From Anisakis pegreffii (taxonomy: Eukaryota; Nematoda; Chromadorea; Rhabditida; Anisakidae), in the NCBI GenBank assembly GCA_035041965.1, contig JAPYMA010000710.1, positions 62,001 to 126,000 of the forward strand: a DNA stretch of 64,000 bases, written 5' to 3'. A program made the translations under genes and the position numbers. Shown piece by piece: positions 52,401-64,000 of the stretch. Within the stretch, counting starts at the first letter, position 1; the number at the start of each line of letters is the position of its first letter. Below the pieces are notes generated by a model. It searched no databases and had not been told where the DNA came from. It saw nothing but the letters and a program-made list of their open reading frames with translations.

Positions 52401-55400
52401 CATTTAGCATTCCATACGCATGTAATCTGCATAATCACTGAGCTTCGAAATTGGATAACTGTGAATAGAGTGGATGTCAGTGCTGTATCATATTTTGCAA
52501 TCGGATTCATTTTTATGCAAGCCAACCGGTTGACGACGCATCGATCCGTTCGATGTGTATTTGTTTGATTTGATGCTCTGTGATCGGATTTCCATCGATC
52601 GATAGCCAACAACTAACACGTTACCTCTTGTGGCTTCTGTCAGCGCTTTCATATTCATTTGCTCACTGGTGAATATATATCAGTCATTGTTGGTTGCATA
52701 ATCATTCGTTGACATCATCGTCAGATATTGAGTCCTAGAAAGGGAATAGTTTTTTTTTTTGTCAATTCAAAATAACGAACGTGATAGCTGAATGCATAAT
52801 TCATTTAGACGCTTTCGTTCCACATCGCGAAACCTTTTTCGAAATAGAACTTTTAACTCGCAATAGCATAACGATATATGAGCAGTTTGAGGGCAGTTTG
52901 AAGATGACAAATGTTAGGTGTTTTGGATATGCAGAGCTGAAGAATTGAAATCATTCCGTTGTAAACAGTTTCACTGATGCATATTCGGATGCACTGAACA
53001 GAGAACACATGATATGATAAATTACTAACAGAAGGTAACAAAATATTGGTTTGAGGATGACAATCTGCGGATAGTGGAATTTTTTGGTTGTTGTTCATAG
53101 ACCAGAGTGTGCGGTGGTTGTTCACTGTTGTTTCAATGATACTATGAGACATTTATTATCTGAGCAACGTTCAAATGAGCGTAGCTAACGGATAAATCAT
53201 TGTCCTACTGCATTCATCCAGGATCGCTTTTCAACAAAATCCTGAATGGCATGCAGATTGCTAGGATAGTGGAATGCCCTGTAATATGATGAGTTAGTGA
53301 TGATTTGCTGAGCTATAAAATTAGTGTTCTCCCAACTAACATAACAACGAGTCTCTTATATCATTCACCGTAAAACTTGATCCAGTTTTTCGACGTCAAA
53401 ATTATTTGATACGTCAAAATTTCGAAATGTTTTACATGGAATCGTATCTTAGCATCTTATTAGTTTGATGATATAGCACACTCCCTCTCAGTCGCACTCA
53501 TAAGTTCTGCTAGAAGGCACGGCAGTATTCGTTGTACAGTACTTCCGATGGAAGCAGGCGATCAAATGAGTGCACTGAGAACGTAGTGAATAATTCAGTC
53601 AAAACTGAATTCTGCCAAGAAACATTCTTCTTACCGTATACGTCTTGATTGGATACGATCAATAACTGCTGTCGATAATCTTATTAGCTGATTGAAATTG
53701 TTGCAGAGCGAAGTTTTTGTTCATGAGTTTTTTTTTGTAGTTGTGAATAACACTGAACGTCAATTCCAACGCAGACACAGATCGGGTTTGATACACGCAC
53801 AATGAATAGAAGTGAACGAAATGAACACTCATTGCTCACTGATATCGTAACGCTCAAAAACGTATCAGTTTATGAGAATACATGTTGTTCTCACTGAGCT
53901 CACTCACTCTCTGTGGAAAATATGCAGAATTTCACTGTCAGTTTGGGCCATTTCCTTAGACTTTTCCCCCTGTCATTCAGTGTTCTTTTAGTAGAAACAT
54001 TTTGACATGAATTCGGATATGATTTTACATCTTGGTTGACAAAACTTGCATATCTATTCCATAAACGATCAATTCATGAAGCCACTTGAATTGAGTTTCA
54101 CCTCTTTTTCGAATAAAATAAGTCTTGTCCAAGTGAAGCAGTGATAATTTGTGGACTTATTCAAAATTTTATTCGAGAAGTGAGACCGTAAAGACCGTAA
54201 AGCAGAAAAAATTGATTTGGTCAATAAGGGTTGACACCAAAGTAAGAAATTAAATAAAATGAGAAATAAGATATTCAATTCATTCTTGCGAAGAGAATCC
54301 ATAATTTTAGACTGTGAGAAATGTTGCGGCCGCATCAACAAATGTGATGAAGTGAAAGGATAATGTCGGAAATGATATGGTGTCAAAAAATTTTAGGACC
54401 TATGCAGAGATTAATTGGAACGTCGTAACATAATAGCTTGCTTGTGGTAAGTGATTTGCTGTTACGCAAATTAGACTATTTTAAGAGTGGTGAATTTGTT
54501 TCAATAAAATTCGATGAATATTTCACACAATCTCCGCAAGTCTCATTATCATGTCTTAAAATCAAGCTCATGAGTGCCTTATTGTGCATTGTTAATTTGC
54601 TCACTTGAAATAATCGATTATGCACACTCTTTTGTTTCACACCTCTTATACAATGCTAATGCTGTACTCAACCAACCATTTCCGTCCACTGTTCTACTTG
54701 CGATGAAGTGAGTCTTCAAGTCGAGTAATCATTAGTGATCATCCAATATAGAAGCAATTCATGAACGTCACGTAGCGATAATATATATTTTTGCATTCAT
54801 AAATTCTCTATCGATCAACGATCATTAAATGGGTTGCATAATTCATTCCCATAAGCACATTCAATTCGACGAGGTGAAGAACTACTGAAAGATGTTGAAT
54901 AGAAATAAGTGTTCAGTAATGGCTAATAATGACGAAAGTTCTGCATTAAGTTCGAATGCATTGATTTTGCGCATAAGTAGAATGAGGTGAGCTGAAAGGA
55001 TGCATGCAATTGCAGATACAGATGTAAAGTAATTCATAATGAATGGTTTTATTATGATTGTCATCACTATTGATATTCTTGGATATGTATTCATATATTA
55101 CATAATGTAAGTGAAATAAAAGGGCGGAGAGGAGGAATGAGGACCGAGAAGGGGTTTTCACAATATACAAAAGACAAAATCATGTTGAATTGTGTGCCGA
55201 TTGAAAGCAGTGAATAGAAGCGCAAGGCGCTGAATTGAAAAGAAACAATACAGTGTAATGACTGGGCTGGATGAAGGGGACACACAATGATGAATGCAGT
55301 ATTATGTATGTATATGCTCAACAACATCGTCTCAATAAGCCTTCCTTCATCATTATAGTATCTGAATCGACCTACTCGATCACGGTGCTTCGGTTGAGCT

Positions 55401-55511
55401 CTTCTTTTCCACTTTTTACTGGTGGTTATTAACAGTTATTACAGTTTTAAATTGGCCTGAATTCATTCGAGTAGCATAATGGCGCTATGCGATTGTGTGT
55501 GTCGCGCCTGA
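49463..55511. other. Gene-poor interval, part 3
   Basis: A short (TG)n run lies at about 51336-51352. Octamers ATGCAAAT/ATTTGCAT occur at 50501, 51774 and 52396. An imperfect inverted repeat with TCGAATAAAA arms lies near 54108-54176. No gene recognised. Confidence 0.35.
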
Positions 55512-55540
55512 GACGGCACCATTTCTTGAATGGTGCCGTC
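55512..55540. repeat. Perfect GC-rich hairpin, 12-bp arms
   Basis: GACGGCACCATT at 55512-55523 pairs with its complement at 55529-55540 around TCTTG. It is conspicuously GC-rich for this interval and has no T run after it. Confidence 0.9.
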
Positions 55541-58500
55541 AGATGGAGCATTCGCTTCACCATCCGGATCATCGTGCAGCGTTCGCTTTAGTCATTTCCA
55601 AAATTACTTCAGCTGAAATGGTTTCACTTAAATACCACTATGTCGTCAAACTACATCTATATGCCATTGTACATTGCACACGTCATGCAATTATTTGATA
55701 AGGTTATCGCTATCCGGTTTTCTCCAAGTATAGCCAAGCTTACAGGTTGGAAGGGAATTTAAAAATTATTGCAATGCGAACACTACCCGACTCTGAGGAG
55801 TTCAGTGCGATGTTAATTACAAAGTGTTCACATTGATGGGAATATGCTTGCTTGAGATCAATTTCTTGCAATGCAATGGATGGATCATCAAACGTCACCA
55901 CCCAATAATTGATCATTTTATTGCCACACTGAACGGACATCGTCGCTCATAAATAACAATTCGTAACGCTCAATTTACGCGCAATACAGTCGTGCACGTT
56001 GCTTTTTACCACCGATAATTTGTGTGCAGAGACGAAATGAACTCATCAAAGGAAGTGATTATGTATTTTTAAATCTGCAAAAAAATGATGCAGCAAAAAG
56101 TAGACACATCGTTATCAATGCAACGAAAAAGATCTCATGTAATCGATCATTATCTATCCAATTATTTAATTCTTTGCAAATTCTCCTGTTGCTTTCAGGA
56201 GTTAGTGAATTTTGAATGTCTTGAACGCCTTTAAACAATTCCGATTCGTTTCCTAAAATGTGCCCTCTAATGAATAACGATTTATCGTTCATATCTTTCG
56301 GCGATTAAGCTGCAACGTTTTTTGCATCCAATGAATAGCATGCGTCGTATTATTGTTGTTAAATTTAGGCTATCCATCTCTTAGTATCACTTACGATAGC
56401 TGCATCATCACTTTCAACGAAATCAGTGAGTGTATTATGAAATCGTTGCTAAAGGCAATCGTGTAATGAATATTGCTCATTTATGTGTTGGTCATATAAC
56501 GAACCACTTAAAACCTGTTCACGTATCATCTCTAAGGAAACCAATCCCGTGCATATCACACTTATTCACATTAACATTAATCCTACCAATATCTTCATAT
56601 ATCCACACACATTTCACTATCTCTTCCATATATTATACCACCATACTGAAACACGTTCGCACTAAAAATGATCAATTGCTTTCGTTGAAAAGCGAATAAT
56701 CCGTTGTCGGTGATTTATGGATTCGAATTTCAGCAATAAACTCAAAAAATCGTATCATTTTCGTTGAACTCAACTCATCACTGTCGGTACGTGCTAATCC
56801 CTCGGAATTACTTGAATGGAGTAATGCTGGTGGTTAAACACTGTACTTAGTGTGCTTTTCAGAATCTGAATGGTTCATGGGTGCTGGTTGAGTTGGTTTT
56901 GCACATCAATGAACTCTGGATATGGACTACTAATGGAATTGTAAATTAGATGATTGCATAAGCACCCTGTAATCTTGATTAAATATGTCAGGTGGGCTCA
57001 GTGACGACTATCAGTGGGATCAGTGAATGATGAATGATATCTTAACGTGTTACAATGTGAAACAGCTCATTTGCACAAATAAGATTGAAGGGATTTTCCC
57101 ATTGGGGTTGTTGATCATAATGTAATACTGCGTGCAACGAGTGAATTGAGACACATAACAATCTAAAGATGAGAGAAAACGTTTGGTCATGTGAATGTTT
57201 GCGAATTGAATTAATTATGATTATGAATAGCTTGTATGTTTATCAGTTGACCATGTGTTTCATTAATGATTCGATTATGGAATAATTCCATGCGCTTCGT
57301 TACAACCAGGGTGTCAAGCTGAGCTCGTGTCTTCACACCTTCAGTTCAGCCTTTAATTACCGTTGAATCGCAACGAAATTTTACGAAGTGACTTGATAAA
57401 TACGAATTTGAATATGATTTTCTGCCAACCAACTAGACGTCAGATGCCACTTGTTGGCATTTCTTTTAGGCCATTATCCAGATATCACCTCAATTTTTTT
57501 CAAAAATGAGAAGTAAAATTCATTCATCATTCATGGTCGAACAATTTTTCTTATCGTCCTCAATTGTGGCAGACAGTTGGGTCACAAAATGCTCACGAAT
57601 GATGGGTATCTTGCTGTAACAGATGAGAGGAATTTCAAACCTGAATTGACGATTATTTGATATTTATTTGATATCTATCGCTTTCGTAGTTTCGGAGCCT
57701 GTCCTTTACCAATGTTGCTTTCTCATATTAATAACATCGGTCTCACATGCTCCCTCAGTCACCTGAAAGTGATTGTTTTGGTATGAATAAGCACAGTCGA
57801 ACGAGATTATGAATGCAAACGAATGCAATCTACTGGAGAATGATGAATTTTAATAGATGTTTGTTGATAGATTAAACGAGCCTGAAAGTGTGACAGATTG
57901 AGCGATGAGTGAAACAACGGGATGATGATGTTGCAGAAATGATTTTATTCTGCACTCAGCATTTGTCATCAACCGTGCTCATCATCGAGTCAATTCAAGT
58001 CAAGTCAACGAATTACATATCAAAACAAGATTGATAACATCATTCTCATCCGGCGTTCTTTCCCTTCTCATTTTTCGCTTCAATAATTTTTCATCTTTTT
58101 GCTGCTTCTACTCGATGTCATTCAACGATGATCCACTGGGATCGATCATCTTCATCAGCGGTGCATATCCATGTCCACACTCAAATTTACTTACTCTTAC
58201 GAAAATGAGGATTATTTTTCGATGCATCACCTCTCTGTGATAACTGAATTTGGAAAAAAAGATTCCACTTTTACGATGCAGTTCCAGCATCAACAGATGA
58301 TGGTGATGGTGTTTTGAGCGAACGAACGAATGTGCATAAGAGAAACAGGGTAACGAGTGAGAATTTGAAAGGTCGTTTTTATAGTTTATTCACTTCATGC
58401 GAATATCATCGTTGATTTATGCGCATTTATTTTGTAAAGAACACCGCCATTTGTTGTTTAGCTAACGTTTTTATGAAACGAATTTATAAAGCGATTGATA

Positions 58501-58794
58501 GATGATGATCGATAGATATATCGTTTGCTGAAGACATCTCGGTCATAAAATTCTGTTTATACAGTTGTATCACGTTCATAAAACAAACATTTTCCACTCT
58601 CAAATAGCACACATGTTTCAAAAATCATTTTTCGAATCATTATCTCACTTATCCGTTTAATGCTTTTCCAAATTGTTCCACTACGCACCAAATCATTTCC
58701 GAACTCTTCTCTTCTGAATTCTGATCGTTATGCTTTCTCTTAGCCATGAACCATAAAGCGATTCAGTGGGTGCTGCCAAAGACGTTTCACCTCG
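55541..58794. other. Gene-poor interval, part 4
   Basis: Minus-strand frames at 55740-55940 and 56059-56292 look mildly protein-like. The first ends at a GTAAGC donor-like site whose TAA is the stop. I found no phase-compatible next exon and recognise no domain. No RNA gene seen. Confidence 0.35.
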
Positions 58795-59633
58795 TCACCA
58801 AAATGTCTTCCCTGTGCAACAAGTCAAAGTTAGTTTTCGGGGATGTAATGCATATAAAACGCCGAGACTTCTTGACTTTTAATCATACCAATCGCATCTA
58901 AAATCGTCTGGTTGAGATCTTCATCGACTGTGGTGAGCTTGAAGAAGCCGAAATCATCAAGACTCTTGAAAATAATTCTCTTCTCGTGATACGTAAATAT
59001 TTCATTTGAAATTTCGTTTACTCGCTGTAATAAATCTGCTGAAAAAATCAGGGCTCATCGTTGTATGTAAATAATATTTTGTATCAAAAAATGACTCAGT
59101 GAATAGGGATAAGAAACGTGCGTTACACAACCAGTGGTATTATATTATAATAACTGTTATTCAACTGAGCATGAAAATACACTTCATTTTTCGTTTTGTA
59201 TTTATTTTCGTATAAAAGAGATAGTTTGAATGCTGGCAATAGTGTATTTACTAATGCTAATTATCATTCGCCTATCATTCACACCTTCTTATTTTTTGCT
59301 GACATTGATTTTGTCATCAAGTTTACCGTTTTTCGTTGTGACGCAACGTAAAGTAATGAGGTCTTCTAATTAATTTTACAGATTCACCATTAAATCTCAA
59401 AAATTCTTTCATTCTCGCATTTAGGTTCCAGATGCTAATCCTCATATCTTCATTAGTTAGCATTTCTTGCTCGACATATTCGTTACGTTTTGGAATGAAT
59501 CTGACTGATCGTTTTTTCTGAGATCGGAAATGTTTGAAATGTTGAGTGCAGTAAACGAAACAAATGATCATTTGCTCACAATCAGTACAAAACTTTTGTC
59601 ATTTGAAGTGGATGAGCATTTGCTAATATGCAT
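58795..59633 (-). CDS. Putative four-exon gene, unknown product (116 aa)
   Basis: Minus-strand model: exons 59633-59580, 59517-59388, 59038-58889 and 58811-58795. Junctions are ATT|GTGAGC to CTCAG|AAA (phase 0), AATG|GTGAAT to TTTTTTCAG|CA (phase 1) and ATTG|GTATGA to GCACAG|GG (phase 1). A CTAAC branch-like word lies before the last acceptor. The product is helical and charged in the middle (IWNLNARMKEFLRFN; RVNEISNEIFTYHEKR), followed by KSLDDFGFFKLTTVDEDLN. Ignoring the last splice, the frame ends 18 codons later. No signal peptide, membrane segment or family is recognised. Codon pattern favours coding, but the model was assembled by eye and may be chance. Confidence 0.33.
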
Positions 59634-59859
59634 CCTCTAATTAACGCTACGAACTTTGCTTTCATCGATTACTTCTATAGTCATCTCACAATAATGCAAC
59701 AGTCATTGTTACTAATCGTGATAATTATGCACCTTCTCTGATGAGCAAATTTGCGCGTGTGATCATGACTGTTCAGAACGAGTCACAAAGCACAACTGAT
59801 TGGATTATCCGAATGGAGAACATCATTCATTATAGTACCTAAATGTTGGCTTCATTAGA

Positions 59860-60318
59860 TGACTGAAATCAGTCTGAAATTGTGACGAAGTCAGCGAAGG
59901 AAAAAGGGGAAATGTTCAGATGCGTTTCTGCTCGAACAAATTTATGTGCAATTAGCGATGTGGAAAGTTGTACAATCGATGCCCATCTTAAGGATGTCGC
60001 AAAGAGCGCCTTTCTACAATCACAGTCGCTAAATCTAGGCGTAATTTAGTGCCAGATGCTTTTAGCCGTCACTTAAATGAACCAAGTAAAGCAATGCAAT
60101 TTGTCAACGACGACGTCAACACTACTGCATCCTTGAGCATTCTAACTACCGTATTCCACGCACTCGTCAAATGCTCTAAAGAGCGTTATTACGAATACGT
60201 ATGTAATTATTATACGCTCATTATCATGCACTGATTTGTAACAATAATCATTTCAGGATGAAACTGTGTCCATTCGCCGCATCGGTTTGGTGTGTCAGGT
60301 TGAGAGCATACCGTAATC
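59860..60318 (+). pseudogene. Coding-like segment with frame change, unknown
   Basis: One plus-strand frame is open from about 59868 to 60048 (CAISDVESCTIDAHLKD). A second continues to 60198 (VPDAFSRHLNEPSKAMQ; HALVKCSKERYYEY) and ends at a strong GTATGT donor. It can join an ATTTCAG acceptor at 60254 to a short last exon (DETVSIRRIGLVCQ...) with a stop near 60316. The first two parts differ by a frame, and no good intron reconciles them, so this is a relic, a sequencing slip or two unrelated frames. No family recognised. Confidence 0.25.
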
Positions 60319-60479
60319 GCTTCAACGAGAACTTTTTTCGAGGGCGATATTCGTTGGCGGGTATTAGCTGAATGGAAGTGATGATAGTATTGAGTGACCG
60401 AGTGAATAATCAAGATGAGAAAAATGTATTTGTGAAATTGATTCAAAGTTGATGGGTGTAGCTCGAACCTGAGCACCAG

Positions 60480-60942
60480 GAGGTAGCGAGTTGGTGTACG
60501 CAACGCATTTCACCAGCAGCAGCACCAATCAGCGATCAGCATGCCGCCATCGGCCACTCCCCTTACATTCACGGCGATCGCTGACGATTGTTGGCTATTG
60601 TGTGTTGGCACGGGCACGAAACGCGATTGATTCCTCGATCGTCGCATCGCTCTGGCCGTCTGAAAATCGCAACGTCTCAACGCTCTTTCGCTCCTCCTCC
60701 TCTCCTCGTGCAGCAGTGGTTCACTACTACCTTTCGCACGATCGTCGCCCTCTTCGTCTTATTCGTAATCGTAATCGCAGCACCTCACTTGCTCAAAAAA
60801 GCTCTTCTTATTTCGGTGTCGGTTGTGTCTCTTGTTATTGCTGCTGATCACCACAAAATACTTACTTCATTATTTTCGCTTTATTGAATATTATTTCAAA
60901 AATACCGTCGATAATTACTTTATTTATCTGAACTGTAATAGA
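60480..60942 (+). promoter_or_regulatory. GC-richer upstream region of sox-2
   Basis: The block is richer in G and C and in CG dinucleotides than its surroundings. A CCAATCAG box lies at 60525-60532, matching the NF-Y type element. Overlapping open frames here (60491-60887) are in other frames or leader-like. The sox frame itself stays open back to an ATG at 60823, but that extension is hydrophobic and unlike Sox proteins, so I treat it as leader. Confidence 0.4.
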
Positions 60943-61983
60943 ATGATGATGATGGAAAACGATATGAAGCCACCGTCATCACTGCACGATGCGTACTCAT
61001 CGCTGTACATGCAAAGTGGCTTTGCTTTACCACCGACGTCCACATCGTCGATTCCGTCCGAAGAAATCGATCCAGATTCACCAGGCTCGCCTGGTTCGAA
61101 AGATAAGAAAAGCGATGATCGAGTGAAGCGTCCGATGAACGCATTTATGGTATGGTCACGTGGACAACGCCGTAAGATGGCGCAAGAGAATCCAAAAATG
61201 CACAACTCAGAGATATCCAAACGACTTGGACAGGAATGGAAATTGCTTAACGAAACGGAAAAACGACCATTCATTGATGAAGCGAAACGACTTCGCGCTA
61301 TTCACATGAAAGAACATCCTGATTATAAGTATCGCCCAAGGCGGAAGACCAAGAATATTCCCAAAAAGAATGGACTATCGATGCCGTCCTCGTTCCTCGA
61401 TCCCATCAAAACGCAGAACCTCTATCAGCCAATGGCCACCTCATGGCAACAACCCATAACATCTGTATCTGCATCACCGTACTTTGATTCATATCCGTTG
61501 TATGGTCGAGCGAATTACGAGAGTATGATCGGCATGCCATATTCACTAGCCAATACTGCATCACCTGCAGCTGCAGCACAATACCAACAGACTTCTGCAT
61601 CATTGGCCGCAGCTGCTGCAGCACAATATCACCAGGTAGCTGCAGTTCAGCAGCAGCAGCAGCAGCAGCAGCATATGCAGCAACAACAACCGAATCAAGT
61701 GCAGTCTCAGCACTACACCAACAGCAGCACTGCGGCTGCATCCAGTATTGTATTACCTGTCAAGCATGAATCCGATACCACAACCACGTCCGAATCACCT
61801 GACTCGTCGTCAATTGCCGAGTCACCATTGGCTTCTCAGTTCCGTGCCTTTTACGAACCGCACAAGGACCCGATGAACATGTACTTGCCTCCGCAAGCTC
61901 ACGATCCTCGACTTCAGTACGCCACGCTCAATGGTGTCGACTCTCATATGAATATCCCACTTCAGCATATGCAGTCCATGTGA
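60943..61983 (+). CDS. sox-2: SoxB1 transcription factor (Sox2-like), single exon
   Basis: HMG-box transcription factor that binds the DNA minor groove at CTTTGT-like sites and acts in neural and progenitor cell fate. From ATG 60943 the product is 346 residues. The start [11 protein letters not shown] matches the vertebrate SOX2 start MMETELKPP; any of four consecutive ATGs (60943, 60946, 60949, 60952) may be used. Residues 61-137 form the HMG box ([37 protein letters not shown]), near-identical to SOX2 and typical of group B1. Alanine-rich stretches and eight glutamines (236-243, eight CAG codons) follow. VKHE at 273-276 is a SUMO consensus in the same setting as SOX2 VKSE. The C-terminus keeps the transactivation motif MNMYLPP and ends with a methionine-rich tail. 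No intron is needed in the coding part. The best ortholog guess is nematode sox-2; sox-3 is less likely because of the conserved C-terminus. Confidence 0.96.
   Translation: MMMMENDMKPPSSLHDAYSSLYMQSGFALPPTSTSSIPSEEIDPDSPGSPGSKDKKSDDRVKRPMNAFMVWSRGQRRKMAQENPKMHNSEISKRLGQEWKLLNETEKRPFIDEAKRLRAIHMKEHPDYKYRPRRKTKNIPKKNGLSMPSSFLDPIKTQNLYQPMATSWQQPITSVSASPYFDSYPLYGRANYESMIGMPYSLANTASPAAAAQYQQTSASLAAAAAAQYHQVAAVQQQQQQQQHMQQQQPNQVQSQHYTNSSTAAASSIVLPVKHESDTTTTSESPDSSSIAESPLASQFRAFYEPHKDPMNMYLPPQAHDPRLQYATLNGVDSHMNIPLQHMQSM
61648..61671 (+). repeat. CAG trinucleotide run in sox-2
   Basis: Eight uninterrupted CAG codons encode polyglutamine, followed by CAT and more CAA/CAG codons. This is a likely length-variable site between individuals or species. 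Confidence 0.95.
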
Positions 61984-64000
61984 GCTAATTTACATCTTCT
62001 ATTTCCGTCGTTCACTTCATCAACGTTTTTCACTTGCGAGCGCTTCGTTTCAAAACTAATTGCCAATTATTGTACTCGAATCACTCATCGCTCTATCGAA
62101 GCTTCTTTATTGAACATTTCATCACTTGTTGCATCACTCTTCGACTCTGAAAATGCAGTCGACTGAGGTTGAGGCCGTCAATTGACACTCTGAATTCCAC
62201 ATCAGCAGAATGTTTGTTTTGAATATTGCATTTATTTAGAAACTTGAAAAGTGAATGAGTTTTAATAGGTAATGATGATTTGATAGGGCTGATTTTATTA
62301 AGTGGTCATCAACAATTAGTAATAGCATTGATGATCGTAATTTATTCGCGAGTGAATGCGTTAATGATTTCATTGAATGTAAATTTCATTGGTGATGGTC
62401 TTGGGAATTTCATATTTACTGCATTTTTCGAGAGAAGTTCACTGCTTCCTAACGCTAAACTTTTTTCAACCGAAAAATTTCCTCTTGTGATATGGTAAAG
62501 TCGGTTGAACTAAAATGCTGATTGATTGAATACTGTAATTCAAAAAAAAGAAATCACCATAGCAGTGCTGAGAGTGTTGCGCCAATTGGCAATGTGATCA
62601 CTTTCTTGCTCGTTAAATCATCCACTGAACAGTTGTCGATGAAGCATATAATTCCAACTTTTTGCTGTCTATCAAATACTCGTGATAATTCAGTTCGAAG
62701 AAGACTTTTTGAATGGAAAATATGCGAAGGAAAGCATGTGTTGCTAAGCAATATGAAGTTCTCGAGTGAGTGCAGTGCTGAATTAATGCCTCTAAGGTTA
62801 CCCAATCCTCAACGCTATTTATTGTCATTGCTCTTATCATATTACATAATTGTGACGAGAATTTTGGATTACTGATAAACTCGATTCATTTCGTATGTGA
62901 TAATCAGTGCTGGTGAGATGATAATGTGCTTGTATATGTATTGAAATCTTTTTGATACATCAGCATACACATACAGAAGACATATACCATACATCGTTGT
63001 CGTTTGATAGTAATAATAATAATGATAATGACTGTTATTATTATTATCGTGATTATGGTTATCATTATGATAGTTTATTGCAGTTTAATGCGCTGAAACC
63101 AGTCATGTTGAAAGATGCTCAGCAAGAACCTCATTAGTTTTTAAATTTCAAAGTACTCAGCCTCGCATGAACTTTGTTTTTTCATCAATTATTCAGCACA
63201 TTATTATGTGTTGATTAGTTTCGTGTCTGTCATACAAAAGAAAACAAAGGCAGTCTGTTTTGTTTCCTCATCTTTACGTATATCAGTTCCCAACTTCGAT
63301 TGCATCCTTTACATTGCTGACTAGATCCACGGTGATCATCTATAAAAATTTTGCTCATATTTAACAGAAGCAGTTAACATTCATGTATTAAAATTGAATG
63401 AATTTAGCAGTCCCCTTTCAACGCGACTTTGTTTTATGGTCTTTGGTAAAAAGCTTTATTGTGTGCATATATAACAATGATAATAATAATATTTATTATA
63501 ATTTGCTGTTTTCATCAGATGAATTATAACCGTTTTGTACATGTTCTGTATGAATATAGGTTTGTATTTGATGCTTGTTCCAAAGTTTTTTTTGCGTTCC
63601 TTCATGTTTTTGATGATATGCTCTTTGCAGTTGGATTGAATTTAATGTTACAATAAAAGTAAATTCTACTTCACGCATTCAAACATTTCATTTTTGTTCA
63701 AGTAGCACATTCACGCAGCTTATTACCTCCAATATAATAGATCACTAATAGATCATGTTAGATATACGTCACACACTCCGCATAATGCAGCCAGCAGTTA
63801 ATGACTATGCTCAAATTGCCTCGTATGAGTTGAAGTTGTTCATTAGCAATCCGTCGTATTTAGGTTTCCTTCCAAAACTCTAGGTATTTACAATAGATGT
63901 TGAAAGCATGCGAATCTAGATTCAGTCATGAACTACTGCATAACACAAAACAATAGTGTTCAGACAAATGGATCTGCGGGTCTGAAACGATGCCATTTAT
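61984..64000. other. sox-2 3' flank
   Basis: No second gene recognised. A 117-codon plus frame at 62522-62875 lacks any known motif. ATT/AAT triplet repeats occur near 63010-63050. CAATAAA at 63651-63657 could be a polyadenylation signal if the 3'UTR is about 1.7 kb; nearer signals are not evident. Confidence 0.4.

Noticed and set aside
60421..60500. B-box-like GGTTCGA on the minus strand near 60465
   Set aside because: Neither a T-stem nor an acceptor stem can be formed around it.
60491..60887. Two overlapping plus-strand frames of about 100-118 codons before sox-2
   Set aside because: They overlap each other in different frames in a GC-richer leader region, look low-complexity, and show no domain.
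60924..61741. Minus-strand frames opposite the Sox gene
   Set aside because: Shadows of the strongly conserved plus-strand reading frame.
62522..62875. 117-codon frame downstream of sox-2
   Set aside because: Composition is not protein-like, no motif is seen, and the length is within chance for this base composition.

Overview
The window reads as AT-rich nuclear DNA of an invertebrate, most probably a nematode. The two clear genes are animal-specific in form: a RAD21/SCC1-type cohesin kleisin and a SoxB1 transcription factor. Introns are mostly 0.1-0.5 kb and end in short T-rich TTTCAG-like acceptors. A cluster of histone-type 3' hairpins has C as the first loop base, which I recall as the nematode form. 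There are no bacterial operons, Shine-Dalgarno sites or phage genes. The exact clade cannot be fixed from sequence alone.

Layout. 1-23 kb is intergenic and repeat-rich: a degenerate coding-like patch on the minus strand (0.75-1.5 kb), perfect palindromes, a probable hAT-type MITE (10.77-10.97 kb), a three-copy 436-bp tandem array (13.3-14.6 kb), a roughly 404-bp array carrying a covarying hairpin (17.75-19.1 kb), and a 739-bp tandem duplication (21.0-22.5 kb) holding four copies, in two subfamilies, of a structured-RNA-like module. At 22.6-22.96 kb a tiny two-exon reading frame is followed by four histone-type stem-loops in a row. 23.88-28.80 kb is the rad21 gene: 11 exons, plus strand, 617 residues. 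28.8-58.7 kb is a gene-poor interval of about 30 kb with scattered perfect inverted repeats; I recognise no gene in it. 58.8-60.3 kb has two weak coding-like models, one on each strand. 60.94-61.98 kb is an uninterrupted sox-2 (SoxB1) reading frame on the plus strand, with its 3' flank running to the end of the window.

Rad21 and sox-2 are not functionally linked. The first is a general chromosome-cohesion subunit. The second is a developmental regulator, and such genes often sit beside large noncoding regulatory territories, so part of the 30-kb interval may serve sox-2 (inference). Most open reading frames of 60-110 codons are about as numerous as chance predicts at this base composition, so I did not call them as genes. 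Exon boundaries were read by eye from splice consensus, reading phase and remembered family sequence, without transcript data.
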